Source: Bacteroidales bacterium (GTDB lineage: Bacteria; Bacteroidota; Bacteroidia; Bacteroidales; Dysgonomonadaceae). Taken from it: a stretch of DNA of 55,326 nucleotides. A model generated the notes under the pieces. That model saw only the letters and a list, made by a program, of their open reading frames with translations, ran no database searches and was not told the DNA's origin. Positions 27,462 to 35,531 of the stretch are shown piece after piece. The position numbers and the translations under genes are program-made. Numbering within the stretch: position 1 is the stretch's first letter; each line of letters begins with the position of its first letter. The stretch spans positions 1 through 55,326 of the forward strand of contig DUPB01000259.1 of assembly GCA_012838585.1 (NCBI GenBank). Reading direction: 5' to 3'.

Positions 27462-27485
27462 GCTCCTTGGGAAACCGAGTGGAGC
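27462..27485 (+). promoter_or_regulatory. Leader hairpin with GAAA tetraloop
   Basis: GCTCC (27462-27466) pairs with GGAGC (27481-27485). The inner TTGG pairs with CCGA around a GAAA loop, leaving a two-base bulge (GT). It lies immediately after the predicted transcription start of the aldo/keto reductase operon. A GNRA-capped stem at the very 5' end suggests an mRNA-stabilising or protein/RNA-binding element. No known riboswitch family was recognised, and no U-tract follows, so it is not a terminator. Confidence 0.5.
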
Positions 27486-27650
27486 GTACATGGGTAACGA
27501 TCTGATGTGGAATATTTGAAAACAGTTGGAACAAAAATGACCCTTTCAATAATAAGTTGAGTCATAACAGGTGAATAATAGTGTTTTGAGAGGAAGAAGT
27601 TGAAAGGTTTTTGCCCTTGCAACTGGAAATTGAAAAAAATGTTGAAGAAT

Positions 27651-29039
27651 ATGGAAACGAACCACATGTCTGGCCAGCGAAAAATTTCCCGACGAAAAGC
27701 GTTAAAGTACATGGGCTTGGGTGCCGCGTTAATCCCGGCGAGCTGGTGCCTGGCAGGGTGCTCCGGCCGCTCGAAAATGGATTGGGCGGACATTAAGCCC
27801 GACATTGAAAATGTGCCGGTCGACAAGATGACCTACACCACTATCTCTAAAACGGGGGATAGAATCTCCCTGCTCGGTTATGGGGCGATGCGTTTTCCCA
27901 CGGTGGAACGTGAAACGCCGGAAGGGGTGCGGCGGTTTATCGATGAGGCAAAGGCGGAGGAGTTAATCGATTTCGCCATGGCTCACGGGGTTAACTATTT
28001 CGATACAGCGTGGGGGTATCACCAAGGTGAGTCTGAAATCGTTCTCGGTAAACTGCTGAAAAAATACCCGAGGGAGAGTTTTTTCGTGGCGACGAAAATG
28101 CCGGGGAGCGCGCGATCGAGGGAAGACGCCATCGCGATTTATCACAAGCAGTTAGAGAAGTTGCAGCTTGATTATTTCGACTACTATCATCTGCATAGCT
28201 TGTCGAACGACCGGACGTATGAACGCCTCTACAAGGAGTGGGGTATACTTGATTTTCTCTTGAACGAGAAAAAGGAGGGGCGCATCCGTAACCTGGGTTT
28301 TTCGTTTCACGGGAATCAAGCGTTTTTCGATAAGCTGCTCGCGGAGCCGGTCGAGTGGGATTTCGTGATGATCCAGATGAATTACCTCGACTGGAAATAC
28401 GCGCGTGTGCCTGCCAGTTACATGTACAACGAGTTGGAAAAGAGGCATATTCCCGTCATGATCATGGAGCCGCTCTTAGGGGGCCGGTTGACGAAAGTGA
28501 GCCGCAACGTGATAGAGATGATGAGGGAGGAGCGCCCGAATGATACACCGGCACGTTGGGCGTTCCGCTTCGTGGGCTCTCACCCGCAGGTGATGGTCGT
28601 CTTGAGCGGGATGACATTATTGGACCACTTGAAAGAAAACATCAAAACCTATTCACCCCTTGAGCCGATGACGGATAAGGAGAAAGAGATCCTTCAAAAA
28701 GCTGCCGATATTATCACGACCTACAAAATCATCCCCTGTACCGATTGCAAGTATTGCGTGCCTTGCCCGTACGGGGTGGATATACCCGGGATACTTTTGT
28801 ATTTCAACAAAGCCACGTACGACAGCAATGTCCCAAACCTTGATGGGCCACGCGACGCGGAATTCAAGAGGGCATCCCGTGCCTTTTTGGTCGATTACAA
28901 TCGTACCATTCCCGAGTTGGAACAGGCTAACCACTGCATCAATTGTGGCGACTGCTTGTCAACGTGTCCCCAGCGGATAAGGATTCCCATGGAGTTACTC
29001 AGAATTGACCATCTTGTACAACAACTAAAAGTGCAGTAA
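27651..29039 (+). CDS. Tat-exported aldo/keto reductase with C-terminal double [4Fe-4S] domain
   Basis: The track start at 27600 is a TTG. I prefer the ATG at 27651 (METNHMSGQ, 462 aa; 27639 is also possible), which puts a twin-arginine-like motif (SRRKALKYMG) and lipobox LAGC near the N-terminus. The TIM-barrel aldo/keto reductase keeps the catalytic tetrad by motif: Asp and Tyr in FDTAWGYHQGE, Lys in VATKMPG, and His in YYHLHSL. The C-terminus carries two ferredoxin-type Cys sets, CTDCKYCVPCP and CINCGDCLSTCP. Cofactor-loaded Fe-S proteins are normally exported folded, in agreement with Tat. It lies 4 bp before the membrane polyferredoxin gene, which is the obvious electron partner. Substrate unknown; a link to the flanking GAG loci is only positional. 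Confidence 0.88.
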   Translation: METNHMSGQRKISRRKALKYMGLGAALIPASWCLAGCSGRSKMDWADIKPDIENVPVDKMTYTTISKTGDRISLLGYGAMRFPTVERETPEGVRRFIDEAKAEELIDFAMAHGVNYFDTAWGYHQGESEIVLGKLLKKYPRESFFVATKMPGSARSREDAIAIYHKQLEKLQLDYFDYYHLHSLSNDRTYERLYKEWGILDFLLNEKKEGRIRNLGFSFHGNQAFFDKLLAEPVEWDFVMIQMNYLDWKYARVPASYMYNELEKRHIPVMIMEPLLGGRLTKVSRNVIEMMREERPNDTPARWAFRFVGSHPQVMVVLSGMTLLDHLKENIKTYSPLEPMTDKEKEILQKAADIITTYKIIPCTDCKYCVPCPYGVDIPGILLYFNKATYDSNVPNLDGPRDAEFKRASRAFLVDYNRTIPELEQANHCINCGDCLSTCPQRIRIPMELLRIDHLVQQLKVQ

Positions 29040-29043
29040 TATC

Positions 29044-30720
29044 ATGTTGAAAAAAATAAGGATCGTTCTTGCCGTTATTTTCGGACTGCTCATCACGATG
29101 CTGTTCCTCGATATTTCGGGGGTTTTGCACCGCTATTTTGCCTTCGCTGCCAAACTGCAATTCGTTCCCGCCCTGCTCGCGTTGAATGCGGTGGTGCTTA
29201 TCGTGCTGGTGCTTCTGACGCTTATTTTCGGGAGGGTTTACTGTTCCGTTATCTGTCCCACCGGTATTTACCAGGACGTGGTGGCTTTTTTCGCACGGCG
29301 CTTAAAGCCCAAAAAGAGACGTCGCTATCGTTACTCGAAGCCGAAAACCGTGTTGCGGTGGGTTATACTCGTTCTGTTCGTTATCGGGATTATCGCCGGG
29401 ATTGGCGTTATCCCTGCGCTGTTGGATCCCTACTCCATGTATGGCCGTATGGTTGCCGAGTTGTTGAGCCCCCTTTATAACGGGATAAATAACCTGATAG
29501 TGAAAGCATTGGGGGATGGGAGTTACACGTTCGTGGAAACCGATATATGGATGAAAAGCGGGGTCAGCTTCGCGTTGGCCCTATTGACGTTGCTCGTTAT
29601 CGGCTATTTGGCCTGGCGAAGCGGGCGTACCTACTGCAACACCATCTGCCCCGTGGGTACCCTATTGGGCTACTTGAGCAAGCTCTCTTTCCTGAAAATT
29701 CAGATTAACCCTTCCAGTTGTATCCAATGTGGACGATGCGTACGCGATTGCAAGGCGTCGTGCATTGATATGAAACAGCATGCCATCGACTATTCCCGTT
29801 GTGTCTCTTGTTTCAACTGCATTGACGCGTGCAGGGAAAACAGCATTGTTTATACCGGGAGCTGGACGACGAATCGAAAAGTGAGTCAAACGGCCGGCAA
29901 TGGAATCGAAAATGAAGGGGGTAACGCAGGGGAGAAAATAGCGACCAAAGTGGCAGGTCAAGAAGTGAACATAGGGACGGGAAAAGCTGAGGGAAAAGCT
30001 GAGGGAAAAGCAGTGCAACAAGTCACTGGTAAAGCCGCGAACTCCCGGAGGGAGTTTATTACCACATCGTTGCTTATCGCGGGAACCGCCGCGGAGCTGA
30101 TGGCTCAGGATAAAAAGCGAAGCATGATCAAGTTCCCGGCGGTCAGGAAAGAGCGCTTTAACCGAATGAAACCGGTAACGCCCCCCGGCTCGGTTAGCCG
30201 CGGTCACCTGAACGATACCTGTACCGCTTGCTTGCTTTGCGTGGCGAAATGCCCCGAAAAGATCATTCGCCCTTCGGCAAATGAGTACGGCTGGGAGTTT
30301 GTTATGCAGCCCACCCTCTCTTTCGAAAAGGGGTATTGCCGGACCGATTGTACCATCTGCTCCGACGTGTGCCCCACTGATGCGATTAAAGGGCTTACGA
30401 CAGAGAATAAAACCCAAACGGCGATTGGTCACGCGGTCTACCTTCGCGAGAACTGCGTGGTGGTGAGGGATGATGTGAACTGCGATGCCTGTTGGCGCAT
30501 ATGCCCCACCGATGCCATTAGCCGCGAGTACCGGGATGATGGCAAGCCTTACATACCGCCGACAGATAACCCGAACGCGAGCACAATTAATCTACGTCTC
30601 GTTCCCGTGATCGACAAGGATAAATGCATCGGCTGCGGAGCGTGCGAGTATATTTGCGCGGCCCGCCCGTTGGCCGCGATACACGTGGAGGGTTACGCTA
30701 CCCATCGGCTTCTTACCTGA
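29044..30720 (+). CDS. NapH-like membrane polyferredoxin fused to a NapG/NapF-like ferredoxin domain
   Basis: This is a 558-aa protein. Four membrane helices (about 5-25, 38-63, 100-125 and 175-195) carry CSVICPTG and CNTICPVG motifs between or after them, as in NapH/MauN/RdxA proteins. Two ferredoxin sets follow (CIQCGRCVRDCK, CVSCFNCIDAC). A low-complexity linker (GKAEGKAEGKA, about 312-322) leads to an internal Tat-like segment SRREF (334-338) with a hydrophobic stretch. A second domain then has four further Cys groups (CTACLLCVAKCP, CRTDCTICSDVCP, CDACWRICP, CIGCGACEYIC). It looks like a membrane electron conduit with Fe-S domains possibly on both sides of the membrane. It is coupled to the reductase gene (4 bp) and ends in a terminator. 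Confidence 0.88.
   Translation: MLKKIRIVLAVIFGLLITMLFLDISGVLHRYFAFAAKLQFVPALLALNAVVLIVLVLLTLIFGRVYCSVICPTGIYQDVVAFFARRLKPKKRRRYRYSKPKTVLRWVILVLFVIGIIAGIGVIPALLDPYSMYGRMVAELLSPLYNGINNLIVKALGDGSYTFVETDIWMKSGVSFALALLTLLVIGYLAWRSGRTYCNTICPVGTLLGYLSKLSFLKIQINPSSCIQCGRCVRDCKASCIDMKQHAIDYSRCVSCFNCIDACRENSIVYTGSWTTNRKVSQTAGNGIENEGGNAGEKIATKVAGQEVNIGTGKAEGKAEGKAVQQVTGKAANSRREFITTSLLIAGTAAELMAQDKKRSMIKFPAVRKERFNRMKPVTPPGSVSRGHLNDTCTACLLCVAKCPEKIIRPSANEYGWEFVMQPTLSFEKGYCRTDCTICSDVCPTDAIKGLTTENKTQTAIGHAVYLRENCVVVRDDVNCDACWRICPTDAISREYRDDGKPYIPPTDNPNASTINLRLVPVIDKDKCIGCGACEYICAARPLAAIHVEGYATHRLLT
29979..30012 (+). repeat. 12-bp tandem repeat inside the polyferredoxin linker
   Basis: The unit GGGAAAAGCTGA is present about 2.8 times in perfect register with the reading frame (12 bp is 4 codons), encoding repeated G-K-A-E. 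It lies in the hydrophilic linker between the NapH-like and NapG-like halves. Copy-number change would lengthen or shorten the linker without frameshift. Confidence 0.85.
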
Positions 30721-30740
30721 AAGCCGATGGGCAGTGTTTT
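30701..30740 (+). terminator. Rho-independent terminator overlapping the polyferredoxin stop codon
   Basis: CCCATCGGCTT (30701-30711) and AAGCCGATGGG (30721-30731) form a perfect 11-bp stem with a 9-nt loop that contains the TGA stop. A run of five T residues follows at 30736-30740. It closes the plus-strand redox operon 5 bp before the convergent sulfatase stop at 30745. On the minus strand no T-run follows the stem, so it probably acts in one direction. Confidence 0.85.
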
Positions 30741-30744
30741 TCGC

Positions 30745-32307
30745 CTAATTATAAGGCACTATCTCCTGCAATATTTTCTCTTCGTACCAAGGGTCTTCTA
30801 TTTTCTCAAGGAGCTGGGCAAGTTGTTCCAAAAGGAAGGCGACCTCTTCAGGATAATCAGCTAAGGACAAGTTGTTCAACTGGTAAGGATCCTCGGCGTC
30901 GTGAAAGAAGTAGGTCTGCTTCAAGCTTTTCGACTCCCTATCGATGCTGAGTGCCAGCGTGTAGTCGGCTGTCTTCACGCCCCTTGTCTCGGGGAAGTAG
31001 TTGGTAACTTTTCCGTTTTCATCCTTGTCGCCATCCAGGTTTCGGATATATAGTGCGCTCTGGGGCAGGGGTGAAGAGGAATTCCCGGTTAAGAGGTAGT
31101 CGGCGTAGTTCTCTCCCTGCACGCTACCCGGTATCTTGTCGCCCAACCCGCTCAGCCCGATTAACGTGGGCATAATATCGGGGCTGGAGAGGAGTAGGTC
31201 GGTCACCCGCGGCTCCAGTTTACCCGGGTACCTAACCATGAAGGGGATAGCGGTGGCTTCGGTGTAGGGCGAGTTTTTCGCATCGCTCACCCCTTGGCTG
31301 GTCATCGTATCGCCATGGTCCGAGGCGAATACCACGATGGTGTTATCGGCCAAGCCAAGGCTGTCGAGCGCCGTGAGTAGTCGTCCAAACTCCCTGTCAA
31401 CGCCCGTTATCTGGGCAAAGTAGTAGGGAGCCGAAGCGGCTTTCTGTATGGTGGTATCGGCGTTATCCCGGATAAGCAGCTCTCCCAGCGTTTTGTCTTT
31501 GTAGAGGTTGTAATCCTCTTCCATGCAGTCATTGAGTGACCGGTATGGGTGATGGGGTGGGTTCATGCTCATCATCATGAAGAAGGGTTTGCTGCTGTCT
31601 CGCTGACCATCCCGGTTAATCAGGTAGTCGATCGCGATATCCACCTCGTGCTTGGGCGACCATTCCCGGATCTCGTGACGCTTCCCTTCAGTATCCCAGT
31701 AGTGCGGCTTCTTATGCACGTCGAAGGTACCGTACGAATACCAGAAATCGAAACCGTGTCGCTTCTCGGGCGGCGTGTACGCGTCCCAAACAGGGTCCCG
31801 TCCCTCCACGTAGTTCCCCGGATTATCGGGATCGTTGGGGGTGGGGCAGTCCTGGTGATACTTCCCAATGTAGGCGCAGTTGTACCCGTTTTGGCTGAAC
31901 ACGTCGCTGATGGTGACAGCATCAACCGGGAGGGTGTTAAATGGGCGGCTCGAGTTCACGTTCAAGGGAACACCGCTCTTGTTGGGGTACATACCCGTGA
32001 GCAGCGAGCCACGGTGGGGACTACTGATGGGGGTGTTGCTGTACGCCGACGAAAATACCACTGACTCACCGGCGAACTTGTCCAGATTAGGGGTGATGAC
32101 CGGATCTCCCTTGTAACGGATATGGGAGGCGTATGGTTCGTTGCTCCAGAATCCCATGGCGCTGTTGCGCATCTGGTCGGGGAATACGTAGATGATGTTG
32201 GGGGAGTCAGCATCTTGACCCGTTGCTTTTTCTCCCTGCACGCAGGCGGGAAGGGGGAGCAACCCGACGATACCCAAGTATGGGAGGGTTTTATGCATTC
32301 GTTTCAT
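30745..32307 (-). CDS. Serine-type S1 sulfatase of the chondroitin-type PUL
   Basis: This is a 520-aa lipoprotein (LPLPAC22). The formylglycine motif is S95-S-P-H-R99 followed by GSLLTG. The metal site includes YVFPDQMRN (40-48) and ASDHGDTMTSQG, and GKYHQD stands where many sulfatases have GKWH. Being the only sulfatase in this PUL, it is the candidate for removing the GalNAc 4-O- or 6-O-sulfate of chondroitin/dermatan units; the sequence alone does not say which. It is the last gene of the minus-strand operon, 70 bp after the PL8 gene, and ends next to a convergent terminator. Its start region shares a 27-bp near-identical element with the gap at 40263-40289. It needs a maturase encoded elsewhere. 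Confidence 0.9.
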   Translation of the reverse strand: MKRMHKTLPYLGIVGLLPLPACVQGEKATGQDADSPNIIYVFPDQMRNSAMGFWSNEPYASHIRYKGDPVITPNLDKFAGESVVFSSAYSNTPISSPHRGSLLTGMYPNKSGVPLNVNSSRPFNTLPVDAVTISDVFSQNGYNCAYIGKYHQDCPTPNDPDNPGNYVEGRDPVWDAYTPPEKRHGFDFWYSYGTFDVHKKPHYWDTEGKRHEIREWSPKHEVDIAIDYLINRDGQRDSSKPFFMMMSMNPPHHPYRSLNDCMEEDYNLYKDKTLGELLIRDNADTTIQKAASAPYYFAQITGVDREFGRLLTALDSLGLADNTIVVFASDHGDTMTSQGVSDAKNSPYTEATAIPFMVRYPGKLEPRVTDLLLSSPDIMPTLIGLSGLGDKIPGSVQGENYADYLLTGNSSSPLPQSALYIRNLDGDKDENGKVTNYFPETRGVKTADYTLALSIDRESKSLKQTYFFHDAEDPYQLNNLSLADYPEEVAFLLEQLAQLLEKIEDPWYEEKILQEIVPYN

Positions 32308-32326
32308 ATGATTATTTTATTTTTAT
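32300..32326 (-). repeat. 27-bp start-region element, sulfatase copy
   Basis: This is the partner of 40263-40289 (single mismatch). It spans the first codons (MKR) and the A/T-rich leader of the sulfatase gene. The shared sequence is longer than a usual initiation context would explain. Confidence 0.7.
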
Positions 32327-32377
32327 AATTATTATGCATGTAGTTACTAACGGTGTTTGTTAATCCAGTGTGACAAT

Positions 32378-35300
32378 TTAACGTGCTTGACCATTCTGTT
32401 GACTATCTTCACGCAGGAGCAGCACCTCGCGTGGCATGCCGTGTTGACACTTGAACTCGATGGTGGTTTGTCCCTGTGCGGAGGCAACCACTTTCGCGTA
32501 AGGCGTTACCGCCCCTATCTTCCAGCAACCGGCAAGGGTCACTTTCACGAACGAGATGCCGGAAGGGTTGTTGATCCACTCCCTGGAGTAGACACTCCGC
32601 TCCACCGTTTTCCCCTTCTCGTCGTATACTTCATCGGCCGGTCCCTCGTAAAACCGAAGGTCCGGGTCGCACACGGCAAGGAGGAGCTGGTTACAGCTCA
32701 TCTCTTGACTCATAACGAGGGTGGGGTGACTCACGCGGAGTATGAGATCGTTGCTCACTTCGCCCGCTTCGAAAATGACGTAACCCGTGGTACCTGTCGC
32801 ACGGTCTCTCACCACGTGTGCCAGCGAGTCGTGCCGTAACACGTCGTACGGGAAGTTGCCCGCGAGGGCATTGGTGTACGCCCGCTCTAGTTCTGCCATG
32901 TCCGGTTGCACCAAGATCATGTACTCGTAGCTGCCGTTGTTGGGTCGGGAGCCATGATTTATCGCGGCCAGGGCAAAGTTGTTCCTGGTGGGGAGCCCGC
33001 CCTCTTCATGGAAGGAGTGTTGCTCTTCCTTTTTGAACATCACCTCGCCTCGGTTGACGAAGAAGAGGTTGTTGAGTCCATCCGATAAGACGTTTACCTT
33101 GCTGTTCGGCAACATTTCCAGGTAAGGGAAAGTCGCGTTTGTTTGCCCATTCAGGAAGAAGGGCTTGTCCACCTCTTCCAGGTAGGTCTGAAACAGCGTG
33201 GTGTGCGTCTCTTCGGGCAAGGCCGACTCGATCTGGCTGCCCAGGGCAACCACCCGGTTGTCGAAAAAGAAAAACGACTTCCTTGCTCGCAGCGAACCGT
33301 TGTATTTGTCATGTTCGTGAAGCTTCATGCCGAAGGCCCCCTGTTTCCCGCCGAGGGAGATACCCCCGGAAAACGATTCGTCCGAAAGGAGCATCTCTTC
33401 AAATCCCGACACGTCATCCAGGTTTTTCACGTCTGCCCGAAGCTGCTCGATGGGGAGTACCGTGGCGGTGGTTCCCGGGAAATGGTTCCAATCCCACCCC
33501 TCTTGCCTGTAACCGGAGCCCTCGTTAGAGATGGGGTTACCCGTGGCAAGGATTTGCAATGAGCCGTGCGTCATGTATCTCCCGAAGAGGTTTTCACCGC
33601 GATATATCTCGCTTGACCAGAGGTAGCGGCTATGCCCCATCGCGGAGACCATCCAGTCGTCCCTGCGGTGTACATTCAGGCTGGAGTAGTTGAATGTCCA
33701 ATTCCCGGAGGGCGATTTCTCCGGGGAGAAGCCCAGGTCGACCAGCTCTCGGGATCGGTTCGTAACGCTATCAACCAGCCTAAGGTAAGCCCCTGCCACC
33801 TCGGCGTCGATGTCATGCAACCCGTCCGGTGAACCGGCAAAGGAGAGCAAACCGTAATGTTCGGGATTCAACTGCCCGTTACCATCCGGATGACGCCCAG
33901 ACAAAGATAGGGGCCAGGTACGGAGGTTGCAATACACGCGCATGGATAACAAGGCGTTCTTTAAGATTCGGTGGCTGCGTTCCGAAATCTTGAAGTCGGT
34001 ACCCCGCAACAGGTAGATAGCCTCTACCGCCCCTTTAAACCCACCGACCGCGTACGCGGGGTAGTGGTGGCGGTGATGAAACATGGTACCATCTATCTTA
34101 AACGTGCCCCGTGTGCCATCGGTGTATTGGTAACCGTTATCTAACCACTGCTTGAAAGCGTGAAGGTAACGTATTTTTTCCGGTTCGGATTCGATCATCA
34201 AGATGCTCGTAAGCCTGGCGATCAGGTTGGTGTTGAACGTGTCGACATCCGTACCGGGCGTCGTGGGCTTCTCACGCGCCTCACCTGTGCCCGCGAACCA
34301 CTCCGCGGCTTGTTGGACGGTAGTCCGCAGGCCATGTCGCTCCAGGGGCTCCAGCATTAAGAAAACAGCCGGGTAGAATTGCTCCATACTGTAACCCGAA
34401 TGGTGAAGCGTACCCATGGCACTGCCCGCTTGAAACCCCTGGTCCAGCATATGACGAATCATCGTCACGAATAGGTCTTCCAATTCCCTTCTCTCGGCAG
34501 GTATTTCGGATTGGTGATAGGCGACCGCGACACGCAACAGGGTGGCATTGAACTTTTCCATCCCCATGATGTTGTTGTAGATCTTGTGATACCTGTCTGC
34601 ACCGAACATCTCGTACGTTTCGCCAAACCGTTCAAGGAAGAGGGGAACCCCTCGAACCGTACCATCATCGTTCTCCGTGATCCTGTATGCTTCCACCTCT
34701 TCGCGAAGCATGGAGAGCGGCAAGGTGCAGCCCTCTTCCAGGAAGTACTCTTTTAGGCGATTGGCGATCTGTGCCGCGTCATTCACCTCTTTCTCCGAAG
34801 GTGGCTTGAGTGGTACATCGAACTCTTTGTTCCAAGAGTCGTTCAGGATGAGCCAGTGGTTGCGTGTCCTCACGTTGATAAAAGGGGCTTGAAAATCGGC
34901 GGTGTGGTGGCGGGCGTCTTGCATGGAGGCGAGGATCACGTGATCAAAGAAGAGCGTTCCCGAGTTCACACCGGGAACCGAGAAGCGCACCTCATCCATA
35001 CCCACTTCCGGCTGACCCTCCATATCCCGGTCAAACGCTACCCATGCGCCCCGCCATCCGCTGAAGTTGAGACCGTATTCAAAATGGGAGGTTACCCGTC
35101 CCTTTTTTAGGAATTCCACCTTAAGGTGCCCGTTTGTAACCGGCTCTTTCGAGTAGATCCAGAAAACAAAGGTGCAGAGGCGGGGGGCTGAATCGGTTAG
35201 TGGTGCGGTATAGGCGACCTCGTCCCGTATGCTCCAGTAAGAATCAACGCTACTCCAAGACCATTTCAGGCTGCTACTCAGGTGTTTGTAATGCTCGCTC

Positions 35301-35452
35301 GTGATAGTCAGGGTAGAGTGGGCATCGTGACTTGTTCGGGAATCGGGCTCTTCGAATGAGATGATGGCAGCATGGTTGTACTCTTTAAAGTCCTGGGAAT
35401 AGGTGATCCCCAGGAGCAACAAAAAGGAAAATACCAGCACAACACGTTGCAT
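32378..35452 (-). CDS. PL8 chondroitin ABC-type lyase (copy 2 in this PUL)
   Basis: This is a 1024-aa protein with a Sec signal peptide (to TYSQ). It contains an N-terminal carbohydrate-binding-like beta-sandwich (about 25-190, LNFSGWRGAWVAFDRDM), an (alpha/alpha) toroid (about 220-590), and the large C-terminal beta domains. The active-site set is visible: H460 and Y467 in MFHHRHHYPAY, R520 in SGRHPDGNG, and Glu in NEGSGYRQEGWDWN. The His-to-Tyr spacing of 7 equals that of Proteus chondroitin ABC lyase I (His501/Tyr508), and the total length is similar. It cleaves chondroitin or dermatan sulfate, or hyaluronan, by elimination. No lipobox is seen, so periplasm is likely. It is paralogous to 36825-39821, with GH88 between them. 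Confidence 0.94.
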   Translation of the reverse strand: MQRVVLVFSFLLLLGITYSQDFKEYNHAAIISFEEPDSRTSHDAHSTLTITSEHYKHLSSSLKWSWSSVDSYWSIRDEVAYTAPLTDSAPRLCTFVFWIYSKEPVTNGHLKVEFLKKGRVTSHFEYGLNFSGWRGAWVAFDRDMEGQPEVGMDEVRFSVPGVNSGTLFFDHVILASMQDARHHTADFQAPFINVRTRNHWLILNDSWNKEFDVPLKPPSEKEVNDAAQIANRLKEYFLEEGCTLPLSMLREEVEAYRITENDDGTVRGVPLFLERFGETYEMFGADRYHKIYNNIMGMEKFNATLLRVAVAYHQSEIPAERRELEDLFVTMIRHMLDQGFQAGSAMGTLHHSGYSMEQFYPAVFLMLEPLERHGLRTTVQQAAEWFAGTGEAREKPTTPGTDVDTFNTNLIARLTSILMIESEPEKIRYLHAFKQWLDNGYQYTDGTRGTFKIDGTMFHHRHHYPAYAVGGFKGAVEAIYLLRGTDFKISERSHRILKNALLSMRVYCNLRTWPLSLSGRHPDGNGQLNPEHYGLLSFAGSPDGLHDIDAEVAGAYLRLVDSVTNRSRELVDLGFSPEKSPSGNWTFNYSSLNVHRRDDWMVSAMGHSRYLWSSEIYRGENLFGRYMTHGSLQILATGNPISNEGSGYRQEGWDWNHFPGTTATVLPIEQLRADVKNLDDVSGFEEMLLSDESFSGGISLGGKQGAFGMKLHEHDKYNGSLRARKSFFFFDNRVVALGSQIESALPEETHTTLFQTYLEEVDKPFFLNGQTNATFPYLEMLPNSKVNVLSDGLNNLFFVNRGEVMFKKEEQHSFHEEGGLPTRNNFALAAINHGSRPNNGSYEYMILVQPDMAELERAYTNALAGNFPYDVLRHDSLAHVVRDRATGTTGYVIFEAGEVSNDLILRVSHPTLVMSQEMSCNQLLLAVCDPDLRFYEGPADEVYDEKGKTVERSVYSREWINNPSGISFVKVTLAGCWKIGAVTPYAKVVASAQGQTTIEFKCQHGMPREVLLLREDSQQNGQAR

Positions 35453-35531
35453 ATCCTATTCATTAAAAGTCTTTCACTACCGAAATGTTCGCATTCACGT
35501 GGCCACCCGTTTACTTAATGTAAAGCGCTGG

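Larger units (their letters stand above)
27182..27650 (+). other. 469-bp divergent intergenic region
   Basis: This region lies between the exo-lyase (minus) and the aldo/keto reductase (plus). The plus-strand side has a strong promoter (27422-27451), a GNRA-capped hairpin (27462-27485) and about 165 nt of further leader. The minus-strand side has no clear TAnnTTTG box; a TATTTTTA sequence near 27263-27270 is the closest. The short ORF called on the minus strand at 27443-27826 overlaps the promoter and the start of the reductase and looks like a shadow. No tRNA or coding signal was seen. Confidence 0.7.

Noticed and set aside
27443-27826. 127-aa minus-strand ORF in the divergent region
   Set aside because: It overlaps the strongest promoter in the window and the signal peptide of the aldo/keto reductase, and shows no recognisable protein features.
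30701-30731. Bidirectional terminator for the convergent sulfatase gene
   Set aside because: The stem is perfect, but no T-run follows it on the minus strand, so only plus-strand termination is supported.
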